Below are positions 32,751 to 40,451 of a stretch of 40,451 nucleotides of DNA, one piece after another. The notes under the pieces are model-generated. The model searched no databases. It saw only the letters and a list, made by a program, of their open reading frames with translations, and had not been told where the DNA came from. The position numbers and the translations under genes are program-made. Position 1 is the stretch's first letter. Every line of letters begins with the position of its first letter. Source of the stretch: Stutzerimonas stutzeri (lineage in GTDB: Bacteria; Pseudomonadota; Gammaproteobacteria; Pseudomonadales; Pseudomonadaceae); assembly GCA_002387205.1 (NCBI GenBank), contig DGLA01000001.1, positions 237,186 through 277,636 of the forward strand, given 5' to 3'.

Positions 32751-35678
32751 TCAGGAACGTTCATGACTACCCGCAACCAGCAAACCCGAATCGAACATGA
32801 TCCTGTTTTCGGTATGCCTGCAGCCCTCGCCCTCAGACCGATAGTTCCGGCACCCCCAGAACTCGCCATTTCGCCCCTTTCGCTGGGTCATTTCCGCACC
32901 ACATTTCGGGCACGTAGGCACCCAACGCTGACAGTCTGGGTTGATACAAACCTTGAAGCGCCCAGCGCGGCGCATTTGCGAGTCGCAATGCGCGCAGCCG
33001 CGCTCCTTGTGAGCGCAGAGCGGGAATTTATTGCAGCCAAAAAACCGGCCAAACTGGCTTTGCCGTGACACCATGGTGCCGGTTTTACACTTGATGCACT
33101 TGAGCATGTGCAGCAATTGCTGACTGAGTGATGTTGAGAACTCGTCCAGATCGAGCTCGTATTCGTTCTTCAACAACTCGACAACAAAAGCCGACGCCAC
33201 GGCCATATCGGCGATCAGATAAGCACGCTGTCTTGCCCGGGTAAGGGCCACATAAAACAGCCGACGCTCCTCAGCGTAAGGGAAATCCTCTTGTGCCGGC
33301 AGCAATGCCTCCAGCAACGGATGCGTGGTTTTCTGCGAGGGGAAACCATGCTTGCCAGTCTCCAGACCGAGCAGCACCACATAATCCGCTTCTTTGCCTT
33401 TGGCAGCGTGAATGGTGTGGCACTCAAGCCCTAACGAAGGGAATCGCGATGCGAGTCGCCGCAGTTCGTCTCTGTCTGGCAAGTTAAAGCCGTAGCGCCC
33501 AAGCAGATAAACACTGCTCCCAGGCTCGGCAATTTCTGCGATGCGGGCAACGACCTTCTCCAGCCGGCTTGGCTCCTCGCTGCCGGGTTTAGGCCGATTG
33601 TCTTCCCTGAGCAGGGATACCGCAGGGCGTTTAACCTTTTGCAGCGTATTAAGCTGCTTCCTGACCTGGATCGGGTTTGCCAGCACGAAGCGCGTCGCCA
33701 CATCACTGATGCTGTTGTTGAAGCGGAACGTCAGATCGAGGGCCGTTACTTTGGTCGTGCCAAACCGTTCACTAAATGCCGTTGTAAAGCTCAGATCACT
33801 GCCGGTGAAGCGGTAAATAGCCTGCCAGTCGTCACCCACACAGAATAACGAGCACTCCGGCACAGAGTCCCGCAGATACCTGATCAAGCGGGCACGCGCC
33901 TCAGAGATATCCTGGAACTCATCCACCAGAATATATCGCCACGGGCTACGGAAACGCCCTTCGCGGACGTACTCAATAGCCTTGCCAATCATGTCATCGA
34001 AATCGATATGCCCGGCGCTATCCAACAGGGCCTGATAGTCGTCCAGAATGGGCCGCAGCAGTGCCAGCGCAGCGTCCACCTGCTTCGGGTTCTTCGCGCG
34101 CTTGATCGCAGCCTCCACCTGCCCTTGCTCGTAACAATTAGCGCGGTAGCGCTTCAACAGATCGGCCAGCAGTACCGCAAAGCTATTGATTGCGCCAAAT
34201 TCTCGTAATGTTTCGAGCACCGCTTCCGGGGGCAATTCCTGGTACTGAACACCCAGTGCGGCCAGCTGCGCGTCGATGGCATCAAACAGCCCACCTTCCA
34301 TTAACTGATAGTGGTACAGCTCCACCAGGCGCGTACCTTTATCGGCATGCAACTGGCGCTTCCACGCCATACCCTGGTGGTACTGCTCGCGGTCTATGTA
34401 GGGGGCTGTACCGCCCTGTCGGTCGATACCGTAATACTCGATGTAGATACCCTGCTCGGGCAGATAGAAATCCGGCTGGTATTGGCGATAAAGGGGGCTG
34501 GCTGTCTTGTACTCGTATGCAGGCTCATACTGGTAGGCGATACCCTGCTTGAACAGGTAGTTCGCCACCAGGCACTCACCCAGGCTTTTCACGGCCTCGC
34601 CTTTCAGGGTGCGGATATCATTGGCAAGGATGTAGTCGTAGTACTCCCCCTCTGACTCGAACTCAAAGGGGTTCGCCTCCGGGTACAGGTGGTGCTGGAA
34701 GTAATCAATCGCCAGCCGCTGGTACTCGGGAGTCTTGAGATGCTGCTCGAACCACTGGCTCACCTGCCATGCCAGCGCCTTGTCGTCTTCCGCCAAGGGT
34801 GAAAGGGAAGGCTGTTCGCCCTCTACCTTGGCAATAATCGTCTTACCCAGTTTGTGAAACGTATTGGTGGTGATACCGCACTTACCCAGCCGGTGATCGA
34901 TACGTTCCTGCATCTCCTTTGCCGCTTTGTTGGCGAAAGCCAGCATCAGAATATCCGCAGCCCGAGCCTGACCACTCGCCATCAAAAAACCTGCACGGCC
35001 TACCATGGTGCTGGTCTTGCCGGTACCGGCACCCGCCAACACCAGGTTGTTATCCTCATCCACGACACAGGCAACACGCTGGCGCTCGGTAAGCGGCTGG
35101 CTCTCTACCGTGTCGAAGAAGGCACTGTTGCGCGCCAGCTGCCGATCAACGTATTGCTTGCGCAGCTTTTCCCAGTCTGCTTGCTGCCATCGGGTAACCG
35201 CTGCCAGCCACTTGAATGGGCTGACATCTACATCGGTACACCAGTGGGGCTCAGGCACAAGCTGAAAACGCTGCAGGGCTTGCTCGGCCATAACCCTGGC
35301 CGCGTCCAGCCGGGATTGGCGGGGATACCCTTTGTTCAGCAGGGCCCGGATTTTACGAACGACCTGCTCTATCTCGGGCGCCAGTTTGCGTAACCAGTGC
35401 GCTCGCAGCCACTGAAATAGCCGTTCACCGTCAGCCTTGCGCAGGCCAGGGAATACCTTTTCGCCGCAGTCCGTTTGCAGCACCAGCCGGGAGAAAACGA
35501 TTCCCTCCTGGAAGGTTGCCTCGTTAGCCAGCGACGTCGCTTCGATCAGGTAGTTCTCACCGCTCTTGGTCGTGACCGCTAACCCTTTGTCACCCAACGA
35601 GAAGGTGGCCGCTTGCGCGCCAAACAGGCGCATCAACCAGTGCGGGGCGACCTCTATCGATGAGGATTCAGCAGTCAT
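32751..35678 (-). CDS. UvrD/helicase IV-like SF1 helicase with nuclease-like insert and zinc ribbons
   Basis: The product has 975 residues from the ATG at 35678 (AGG six bases before). The N-terminal 190 residues resemble helicase IV. A Q motif ('LTERQRVACVV'), Walker A 'AGAGTGKT' (215-222), 'ILVDEFQDIS' and the late motifs 'HTIHAAKGKEADYVVLLGLE' and 'RRLFYVALTRARQRAYLI' define a UvrD/Rep helicase. Inserted at about 365-460 is a segment with a PD-(D/E)xK-like pattern: E368, then 'QPDFYLPEQGIYIEYYG' with D403 and E414. The usual lysine is tyrosine (Y416), and K440 could substitute. The last 110 residues hold several CxxC clusters of topoisomerase-type zinc ribbons. It probably unwinds and perhaps cuts DNA. 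It is separated from neighbours by about 180 and 50 bases and may be an independent defence gene. Confidence 0.88.
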   Translation of the reverse strand: MTAESSSIEVAPHWLMRLFGAQAATFSLGDKGLAVTTKSGENYLIEATSLANEATFQEGIVFSRLVLQTDCGEKVFPGLRKADGERLFQWLRAHWLRKLAPEIEQVVRKIRALLNKGYPRQSRLDAARVMAEQALQRFQLVPEPHWCTDVDVSPFKWLAAVTRWQQADWEKLRKQYVDRQLARNSAFFDTVESQPLTERQRVACVVDEDNNLVLAGAGTGKTSTMVGRAGFLMASGQARAADILMLAFANKAAKEMQERIDHRLGKCGITTNTFHKLGKTIIAKVEGEQPSLSPLAEDDKALAWQVSQWFEQHLKTPEYQRLAIDYFQHHLYPEANPFEFESEGEYYDYILANDIRTLKGEAVKSLGECLVANYLFKQGIAYQYEPAYEYKTASPLYRQYQPDFYLPEQGIYIEYYGIDRQGGTAPYIDREQYHQGMAWKRQLHADKGTRLVELYHYQLMEGGLFDAIDAQLAALGVQYQELPPEAVLETLREFGAINSFAVLLADLLKRYRANCYEQGQVEAAIKRAKNPKQVDAALALLRPILDDYQALLDSAGHIDFDDMIGKAIEYVREGRFRSPWRYILVDEFQDISEARARLIRYLRDSVPECSLFCVGDDWQAIYRFTGSDLSFTTAFSERFGTTKVTALDLTFRFNNSISDVATRFVLANPIQVRKQLNTLQKVKRPAVSLLREDNRPKPGSEEPSRLEKVVARIAEIAEPGSSVYLLGRYGFNLPDRDELRRLASRFPSLGLECHTIHAAKGKEADYVVLLGLETGKHGFPSQKTTHPLLEALLPAQEDFPYAEERRLFYVALTRARQRAYLIADMAVASAFVVELLKNEYELDLDEFSTSLSQQLLHMLKCIKCKTGTMVSRQSQFGRFFGCNKFPLCAHKERGCAHCDSQMRRAGRFKVCINPDCQRWVPTCPKCGAEMTQRKGRNGEFWGCRNYRSEGEGCRHTENRIMFDSGLLVAGSHERS

Positions 35679-35726
35679 AGTCAGCCTGTGAGCATGTGTC
35701 AGCGAGAGACACACTGAGCGCCTTGT

Positions 35727-35873
35727 CTATTCAAGCGAGCTCGACCTCTCAAGGCTGGTCGATTGGCCATCGTCATTGCGACCGACGATGCCGGTCATGC
35801 CTTCGTCGATGGAAATAACCGTGGTGGTGCGGTAGCCGCGGAAATGGGCGAGCTTGACGGACTTGAGGTGCAT
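35727..35873 (-). pseudogene. Remnant of an OLD/RecF-like ATP-dependent endonuclease, N-terminal 48 codons
   Basis: A short frame begins 14 bases after hsdS at an ATG with a good AAGGA site seven bases upstream. It encodes 'MHLKSVKLAHFRGYRTTTV', then 'ISIDEGMTGIVGRNDDGQST' and a short unrelated tail to a TAG. The first 42 residues match the start of AAA_15/OLD-family nucleases: a beta strand, 'FRGYR', and the Walker A region, which normally ends 'GRNDAGKST'. Here the essential lysine is glutamine, and the rest of the protein is gone. Such ATPase genes often sit in hsd operons. This is a decayed member, cut off by whatever event placed the helicase gene next to it. Confidence 0.75.
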
Positions 35874-35887
35874 GTGGATTTCCTTAT

Positions 35888-37036
35888 CTACAACTGGCCG
35901 GAGAAGGCTTTTTGGCTTAAAGATTCAAACAGCTGCTCTGATAAAGTTTTTTCATTCTTTGCACTCAACATGTCAATTCTTTCGACAACCTCGTCAAACT
36001 TTCCCTGCACATCCCTTGGCGGGAGCGGAATGTCAATTTGCAACAGGTCTGTTTTTGTTAAGCTCGGAATGGTTACGGCTTTATTTAGCTGTTCAAAATC
36101 AAAAAACTTACAGAACCAAAATAGATAATTATGACTTAGCGCTTCTCTTTTGGGTTCCAGCCCAAAAGCAGTATCAACATTCCAAAAGCGCTCTCTCATC
36201 AGAATCGGTGAATTAATATTTCCTTTTCTTCCAATGATTACGGAGTTAGCCTCCGTCAACCAATTATTCGCTTTCGCCATAAAGCCACCACTACCGCAAA
36301 TTGGGTAGGCTCCAGCTTCATCTTCAACGGCTTTTTGGTTTTTTCCATTGACTATTTTCAGAACATTGCACCATTTCCTCATCTCCCACCCCTTCGGGTT
36401 GGTCACTGGGTCGCCGAACATGTCCAGAAACACAGCGCGGAGGAAGTCGTCGGCGAGCTGGATGGCTTGCTGGCGTTTGCGGCGGATGGCGTCAGCCTTG
36501 TCGAGGATGGCGGCGATACGCTTTTGTTCGGGCAGGGGTGGGAGGGGGACTACCATCTGCTTGATATGGCTTGGCCCAAAGTTTAGTTGCGCTGAACCTG
36601 TAATAAGCTTTTGGAGTTGCGTTTTAAAAAAGGATGTTTGTAAAAACCTTCTAAAATAGTCCAAATACAATACTTCTTCGTTTAGAGAGCGAAAGCGCAT
36701 TGTGCTTGTATTCATACACAAAGGAAGATGCTCTTCTTCAGCGTATGCAATTTTACCCTCAAACTTATCTACAACCACACCAGAGCAGGCGATCAACAAG
36801 TCACCGGGCTCGACAAGGAAATGCTTGTACTTCCCAAATGCTTCAGAATCTGAAATATATCGATCCGTTTTACTTAGATCCAAGAAACCGCCATTAATAT
36901 TACTGCCGTTTAGCAGCTTAACCCCAGATTCAGTATATTGATGCGTTCGAACACCTGGCCCCTCCTGAAAGAAGGCGACATGATCGATAGGAACAACCCT
37001 CCAATGATTAGGGAAGTCGTCTGCATTTAAACTCAC
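35888..37036 (-). CDS. hsdS: Type I restriction-modification specificity subunit S
   Basis: The 382-residue protein has the HsdS layout: target recognition domain 1 (about 1-165), a central conserved helix region ('VPLPPLPEQKRIAAILDKAD' and 'ADDFLRAVFLDMFGDP', about 170-215), recognition domain 2 (about 220-340) and a second conserved helix ('IPLPPRDVQGKFDEVVERID') ending in 'LSQKAFSGQL'. Each recognition domain reads one half of a bipartite DNA target, and the helices set the spacing. The GTG start overlaps the hsdM stop by four bases (GTGA). The two recognition domains are markedly AT-rich, while the conserved segment between them has the GC-rich composition of hsdM, a sign of domain exchange. 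Confidence 0.93.
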   Translation of the reverse strand: MSLNADDFPNHWRVVPIDHVAFFQEGPGVRTHQYTESGVKLLNGSNINGGFLDLSKTDRYISDSEAFGKYKHFLVEPGDLLIACSGVVVDKFEGKIAYAEEEHLPLCMNTSTMRFRSLNEEVLYLDYFRRFLQTSFFKTQLQKLITGSAQLNFGPSHIKQMVVPLPPLPEQKRIAAILDKADAIRRKRQQAIQLADDFLRAVFLDMFGDPVTNPKGWEMRKWCNVLKIVNGKNQKAVEDEAGAYPICGSGGFMAKANNWLTEANSVIIGRKGNINSPILMRERFWNVDTAFGLEPKREALSHNYLFWFCKFFDFEQLNKAVTIPSLTKTDLLQIDIPLPPRDVQGKFDEVVERIDMLSAKNEKTLSEQLFESLSQKAFSGQL

Positions 37037-38637
37037 AGCATCCCCTCCAACTCATCCAGGTCCGCAATGATCTCCCGCTCCAGCCCTTTCAGCCGTTGCA
37101 GTATCACCTTCGGGTCTTCGTACTCTTCCTGCTCATACACCACTTCCTTGTAGCGGTTGATGGAGAGGTCGTACTTGTTGGCGGCGATATCCTCGGCGGG
37201 CACGACAAAGGCCTTTTTGCGCTTGTCGCCAAACAGGGTATTGATGGTGCTGGCGCTGATATTGCCTTCGACCATCTGCCGGTATTTGTGCCATTGGGCG
37301 ATGGCGTCAGGCAGGTCGTTGCTGCCCTCGCCTTTCAACTCGGTGCGCTTGTCGTCCAGCGAGTAGCCGTCGGCCTGCAGGTCGTAGAACCACACACGCT
37401 CGGTGCTGCCACCCTTGGTGAAAATGAGGATGGCGGTGCTGACACCGGCGTAGGGTTTGAACACGCCGCTGGGCAGGCTGACGATGCCTTCCAGCTGGTT
37501 GTTGTCGAGCAGCTCCTGGCGCAGTTGCTGGTGGGCCTTGGACGAGCCGAACAGCACGCCGTCCGGCACGATCACCGCGGCGCGGCCACCGAGCTTGAGC
37601 GAGCGCAGGATATGGGCGACGAACAGCAGCTCGGTCTTTTTGGTTTTCACCAGGCCAAGCACATCGGGGTTGGTGTTGGTTTCGTCCAGGCTGCCTTTGA
37701 ACGGCGGGTTGGCCAGCACCACGTCGAAGAAGTTTTCTTCCTGGCGCGGGTAGTGCTCCTTGATGGATTTGCTCAGGGAGTCCTGGTAGCGGATGTTCGC
37801 GCCGTTCACGCCGTGGAGCATCATGTTCATGCTGGAGACGCGCAGCATGGTGGTGTCGAAGTCGAAGCCCCAGAACATCTGGCTGTTGATGTGCTGGCGG
37901 TAGGGTTCGAGCAGGTCGCCGGAGTAATGCAGGTTGCCGTCTTCGTCGGTGAAGGTGCCTTCCGGGCTGGAATGCACGCGGTTAAGGTATTCCATGGTGC
38001 GGGCGAGAAAGCCGGCGGTGCCGCAGGCCGGGTCGCAGATCACCTCGGTAGGCTGCGGGGCGATCAGCTCAATCATGGCATCGATGATATGTCGCGGCGT
38101 GCGGAACTGGCCGTTGATGCCGGCGGTGGTGAGTTTGCTCAGCAGGTACTCGTAGATATCGCCCTTTACGTCGCTCTGGGTCAGCGGCAGGTCGTTGACC
38201 ATCTCCACGGCGGAGGTGAGCACGGACTCGTTCTTGATCTCCAGATCGGCGTCCTGCATGTATTCGCCGATGTGGCCGAGCGCTTCCAGCGCACTGCCGT
38301 CCTCACCCAGGCCATCGACCGCATCGGACTTTCGGCCCAGCTTGGCGAAGTAGGGGTAAACGTTCTGCTTGAGGTGCTTGTGCAGCTCCCGGCCGCTCAT
38401 GTTGCGGAAGTTCTTCCAGCGCAGCAGTTGGCCTTCCGGGGTATTGGGGAACAGGCGGTCGAAGGGCTTGCCGGTGCGGTTGGCTTTGCGCTCGGCCACG
38501 TCTTCCTGCATGTCGAGCATGCGGGCGAACATCAGGTAGCTGATCTGTTCGATCACGGTCAGCGGGTTGGTGATGCCGCCGGTCCAGAATTTTTCCCAGA
38601 GCTTGTCGATATCGTTGCGGATTTTGCCGGTGAGCAT
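37033..38637 (-). CDS. hsdM: Type I restriction-modification methyltransferase subunit M
   Basis: The 534-residue protein starts with the HsdM N-terminal helical domain ('MLTGKIRNDIDKLWEKFWTG'). The N6-adenine methyltransferase core has the S-adenosylmethionine motif 'CDPACGTAGFL' (201-211) and the catalytic 'NPPF' (310-313, 'VVLANPPFKGS'). 'FRTPRHIIDAMIELIAP' is the conserved segment preceding motif I. Together with HsdS it methylates adenine in the target sequence to protect host DNA, and with HsdR it forms the restriction complex. It lies 32 bases after hsdR and overlaps hsdS. All expected residues are present and the gene looks functional. Confidence 0.95.
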   Translation of the reverse strand: MLTGKIRNDIDKLWEKFWTGGITNPLTVIEQISYLMFARMLDMQEDVAERKANRTGKPFDRLFPNTPEGQLLRWKNFRNMSGRELHKHLKQNVYPYFAKLGRKSDAVDGLGEDGSALEALGHIGEYMQDADLEIKNESVLTSAVEMVNDLPLTQSDVKGDIYEYLLSKLTTAGINGQFRTPRHIIDAMIELIAPQPTEVICDPACGTAGFLARTMEYLNRVHSSPEGTFTDEDGNLHYSGDLLEPYRQHINSQMFWGFDFDTTMLRVSSMNMMLHGVNGANIRYQDSLSKSIKEHYPRQEENFFDVVLANPPFKGSLDETNTNPDVLGLVKTKKTELLFVAHILRSLKLGGRAAVIVPDGVLFGSSKAHQQLRQELLDNNQLEGIVSLPSGVFKPYAGVSTAILIFTKGGSTERVWFYDLQADGYSLDDKRTELKGEGSNDLPDAIAQWHKYRQMVEGNISASTINTLFGDKRKKAFVVPAEDIAANKYDLSINRYKEVVYEQEEYEDPKVILQRLKGLEREIIADLDELEGML

Positions 38638-38669
38638 TCAGTGGTCTCGATCTATAGGTTGTGCGGCCA

Positions 38670-40451
38670 TCAGGCGGGTGTGCCGGGCTGGTCGGGGTTC
38701 TTCAAAAAGGGTTTAAGCACGGCCACCAACTCGGTGACATCGGCGGGGGCGAACACGCCGTCGATGCCTTCGTGGGAAATGCTGGAAAACGGCGCGTCGT
38801 AGAGTGTTTCAATCACGATGCTGCCGTGCTGGGCGATGTAGTTTTTCAGCAGATTCATAAAGCGCACCTGCTGGGCGGTCAGGCTTGGGTGCGCATGGAG
38901 GAACTGCTTGAAGTGTTCCTCGATGGCGTGTGCATCCAGGCCAATAATCTCGCGCACGGTGAGGTGCAGTTGATCCGCTGTGCGACCGTAGAACTCGTTG
39001 AGCACCTCCAGGCTGACGCCGGGGTGGCTGGTGAGGATGGTCGAGGTCAGGGTTTTCAGCTCGCTCTCGGCAATGGGCTCGCCCTTGTGGATTTTTTGCA
39101 GGGTCGGGTTGGCGGCGAGCATGCCGGCAAGGATGTCCTTGAGGCGGCGGCGGTAGATCATGGCCTCGCTGGCACCGTTGATATAAACCGCGCGTTCGTC
39201 ACCCAGCAGGTTGCCATCCTTGGTTTTGGTGGTTCCTATGCCATCAACCGGCCCGGTGCCGGTCTGACGATATTTCATGATGCCGCGCAGTTCCTGGCGG
39301 GCGTTTTCCAGCTTGTCGATGCCCGGCTGCAGCCAGAAGTCGGCGCTGCGTACTTCGGCGATCAGGGCATCCTTCTGGCGGACGGCCTGGATATTCACGG
39401 CGAGCTTGTCCAACTCGGCCAGCAGGGCAATTTTTCCGTCCTCGAAGCAGGTGGCCTGCTCGACCAGGCAGCACTGAATACCGGCGATCAGCTTATCCAG
39501 CGCAGTGGCGTGTTTGTCGCGCAGCACGCGGGCCGACATCAACGGGGCAATGGTGTTGGCCAGCAGGTGTTGGGTTTTGCCATCGAACTGTTGCAGCTGC
39601 TGGGTTTGTTGCAACTGGTGCACGGCGCGCAGTTCACGCTTTACCGCCACGCTGGTGTCGGGCAAGTCGTTAATGTCAGCACGCAACAGGGCAATGGCGG
39701 CATCAAAGGCGGCGGCATGGTTATGACGCAGGGCGGCCTGGGCCAGCGCCAGGCGGGCTTCGAAGGTGGTTTGCAGCAGGGATTTGCTGCCGGTGTCTTC
39801 CGGCTCCTGATACTCCTGCTCGAAGAAATCGAAATTGCCGTAGTGGTCGAAAATCAGGAACTCGGTTTTGTCTTTACCGGGGCCAAACAGGTTGGGGCGC
39901 AGGCGTGTGCCGCGGCCGATCATCTGCCAGAACTTGACCCAGGATTTGACCGGCTTGGCGAACACCAGGTTGACCACTTCGGGTACGTCGATGCCGGTGT
40001 CGAGCATGTCGACCGAAATGGCGATACGGAAGTCGTTGTCCGGCTTTTTGAATTCCTTGATCAGGGTGTCCACATGCGGGATGGCGTTGTGGATGACCTT
40101 GCAGACCTTGGTGCCGTACTGCGGGTAGAGCTTGCAGAAGAGCTTTTCCAGGTGCTCGGCGTGGTCCTGACGCTGGGCGAAGACGATGGTTTTGCCGACC
40201 AGTGAGCCGGTCTCATCCTTGATGCCGTTGTTGATCAGGTTTTCCAGGATGATGCGGTCGGTGTCTTCGCTGAAGATTTTGCGGCCGATGTCCTTGCCGG
40301 CGATGGTGGTGCGCTTGGCCTCCTCCTCGCCGAGGTCCTCTTCGAGCTGGCGCTTCTGCTCGTCGCTGAGGTCGTTGTAGTGGATGCCGTCGCGTAGGAA
40401 GTCCGTGGTGAGGTCCTTCACGCGGAATGGCACCAGATACGGCGGCTCATT
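38670..40451 (-). CDS. hsdR: Type I restriction enzyme subunit R, C-terminal part (cut by window edge)
   Basis: The last 593 residues are visible; the frame is open to position 40451, so the nuclease and first helicase domain lie outside. The visible part begins in the helicase core. The second RecA-like domain contains 'KTIVFAQRQDHAEHLEKLF', motif V 'ISVDMLDTGIDVPEVVNLVF' and motif VI 'QMIGRGTRLRPNLFG'. From about residue 250 comes the helical EcoEI-type C-terminal domain that docks on the methyltransferase ('LRVIMxx'-type motifs are absent, which fits the EcoEI branch). The subunit translocates DNA with ATP and cuts when translocation is blocked. The order R-M-S is typical for this branch. 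Confidence 0.93.
   Translation of the reverse strand, partial: NEPPYLVPFRVKDLTTDFLRDGIHYNDLSDEQKRQLEEDLGEEEAKRTTIAGKDIGRKIFSEDTDRIILENLINNGIKDETGSLVGKTIVFAQRQDHAEHLEKLFCKLYPQYGTKVCKVIHNAIPHVDTLIKEFKKPDNDFRIAISVDMLDTGIDVPEVVNLVFAKPVKSWVKFWQMIGRGTRLRPNLFGPGKDKTEFLIFDHYGNFDFFEQEYQEPEDTGSKSLLQTTFEARLALAQAALRHNHAAAFDAAIALLRADINDLPDTSVAVKRELRAVHQLQQTQQLQQFDGKTQHLLANTIAPLMSARVLRDKHATALDKLIAGIQCCLVEQATCFEDGKIALLAELDKLAVNIQAVRQKDALIAEVRSADFWLQPGIDKLENARQELRGIMKYRQTGTGPVDGIGTTKTKDGNLLGDERAVYINGASEAMIYRRRLKDILAGMLAANPTLQKIHKGEPIAESELKTLTSTILTSHPGVSLEVLNEFYGRTADQLHLTVREIIGLDAHAIEEHFKQFLHAHPSLTAQQVRFMNLLKNYIAQHGSIVIETLYDAPFSSISHEGIDGVFAPADVTELVAVLKPFLKNPDQPGTPA

Noticed and set aside
37096..40205. Long plus-strand frames (568 and 514 codons) opposite hsdM and hsdR
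   Set aside because: They are mirror frames of strongly conserved type I restriction genes, rich in Val/Gly/Ala/His repeats typical of antisense translation.
1..40451. CRISPR arrays, insertion sequences and rRNA genes
   Set aside because: I looked for regularly spaced repeats, transposase motifs with terminal inverted repeats, and rRNA signatures, and saw none in the window.

Overview
The window looks like a stretch of a GC-rich gammaproteobacterial chromosome, most likely Pseudomonas sensu lato (Stutzerimonas-like). This is inferred from codon use, the close fit of gabD and the beta-oxidation genes to pseudomonad proteins, and a tRNA-Arg(CCG) followed by an integrase remnant. It has two halves: about 14.9 kb of ordinary core or metabolic genes, then about 25 kb of accessory DNA dominated by genome-defence genes.

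Positions 1-14,551 (core). An IclR regulator (470-1258) and a spinster-type MFS transporter (1455-2798) are followed by a three-gene envelope operon (3126-6921): a glycine-zipper/SH3/surface-antigen protein, a secreted coiled-coil protein and a membrane-anchored protein. The operon ends in a strong bidirectional terminator. Facing it is a minus-strand beta-oxidation operon (11520 to 7020): a fused enoyl-CoA hydratase/3-hydroxyacyl-CoA dehydrogenase and a pair of acyl-CoA dehydrogenases, in a PimF-PimC-PimD-like order. Near-identical palindromes (TTCYGCANTGCGAAA) in front of the MFS gene and the beta-oxidation operon suggest that the IclR protein controls both uptake and degradation of one acid substrate. 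Then come a pseudo-receiver/HDOD protein and gabD.

Positions 14,880-15,750 (island edge). A 43-nt 5' fragment of a tRNA-Arg(CCG) lies 60 nt before an intact tRNA-Arg(CCG) with a different acceptor stem. A decayed tyrosine-recombinase C-terminus follows. This looks like the scar and border of an integrated element.

Positions 15,888-40,451 (defence island). Every intact gene is on the minus strand, reading toward the tRNA. In transcription order: (i) type I restriction-modification hsdR (cut by the window edge), hsdM and hsdS, plus a 48-codon remnant of an OLD-family ATPase; (ii) a UvrD/helicase IV-like protein with a nuclease-like insert and zinc ribbons; (iii) a cassette of a YaaW-like glycine-rich membrane protein, a helical membrane/coiled-coil partner, a cytosolic 5'-nucleotidase and a GmrSD-type DUF262/HNH restriction protein; (iv) a tightly coupled seven-gene operon: TerY-type VWA protein, PP2C phosphatase, atypical Ser/Thr kinase with zinc ribbon, SF1 helicase, a protein with a HEPN-like motif, a coiled-coil McrB-like GTPase/ATPase and a DUF2357-like zinc-ribbon protein.

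The seven-gene operon is the most interesting part. It joins a phosphorylation switch (the TerY-P triad) to a McrB/helicase DNA-processing machine, so it is probably an anti-phage or DNA-surveillance system whose activity is gated by protein phosphorylation. Its effector chemistry cannot be read directly from the sequence. All functions are inferred from motifs read by eye; no database search was run.
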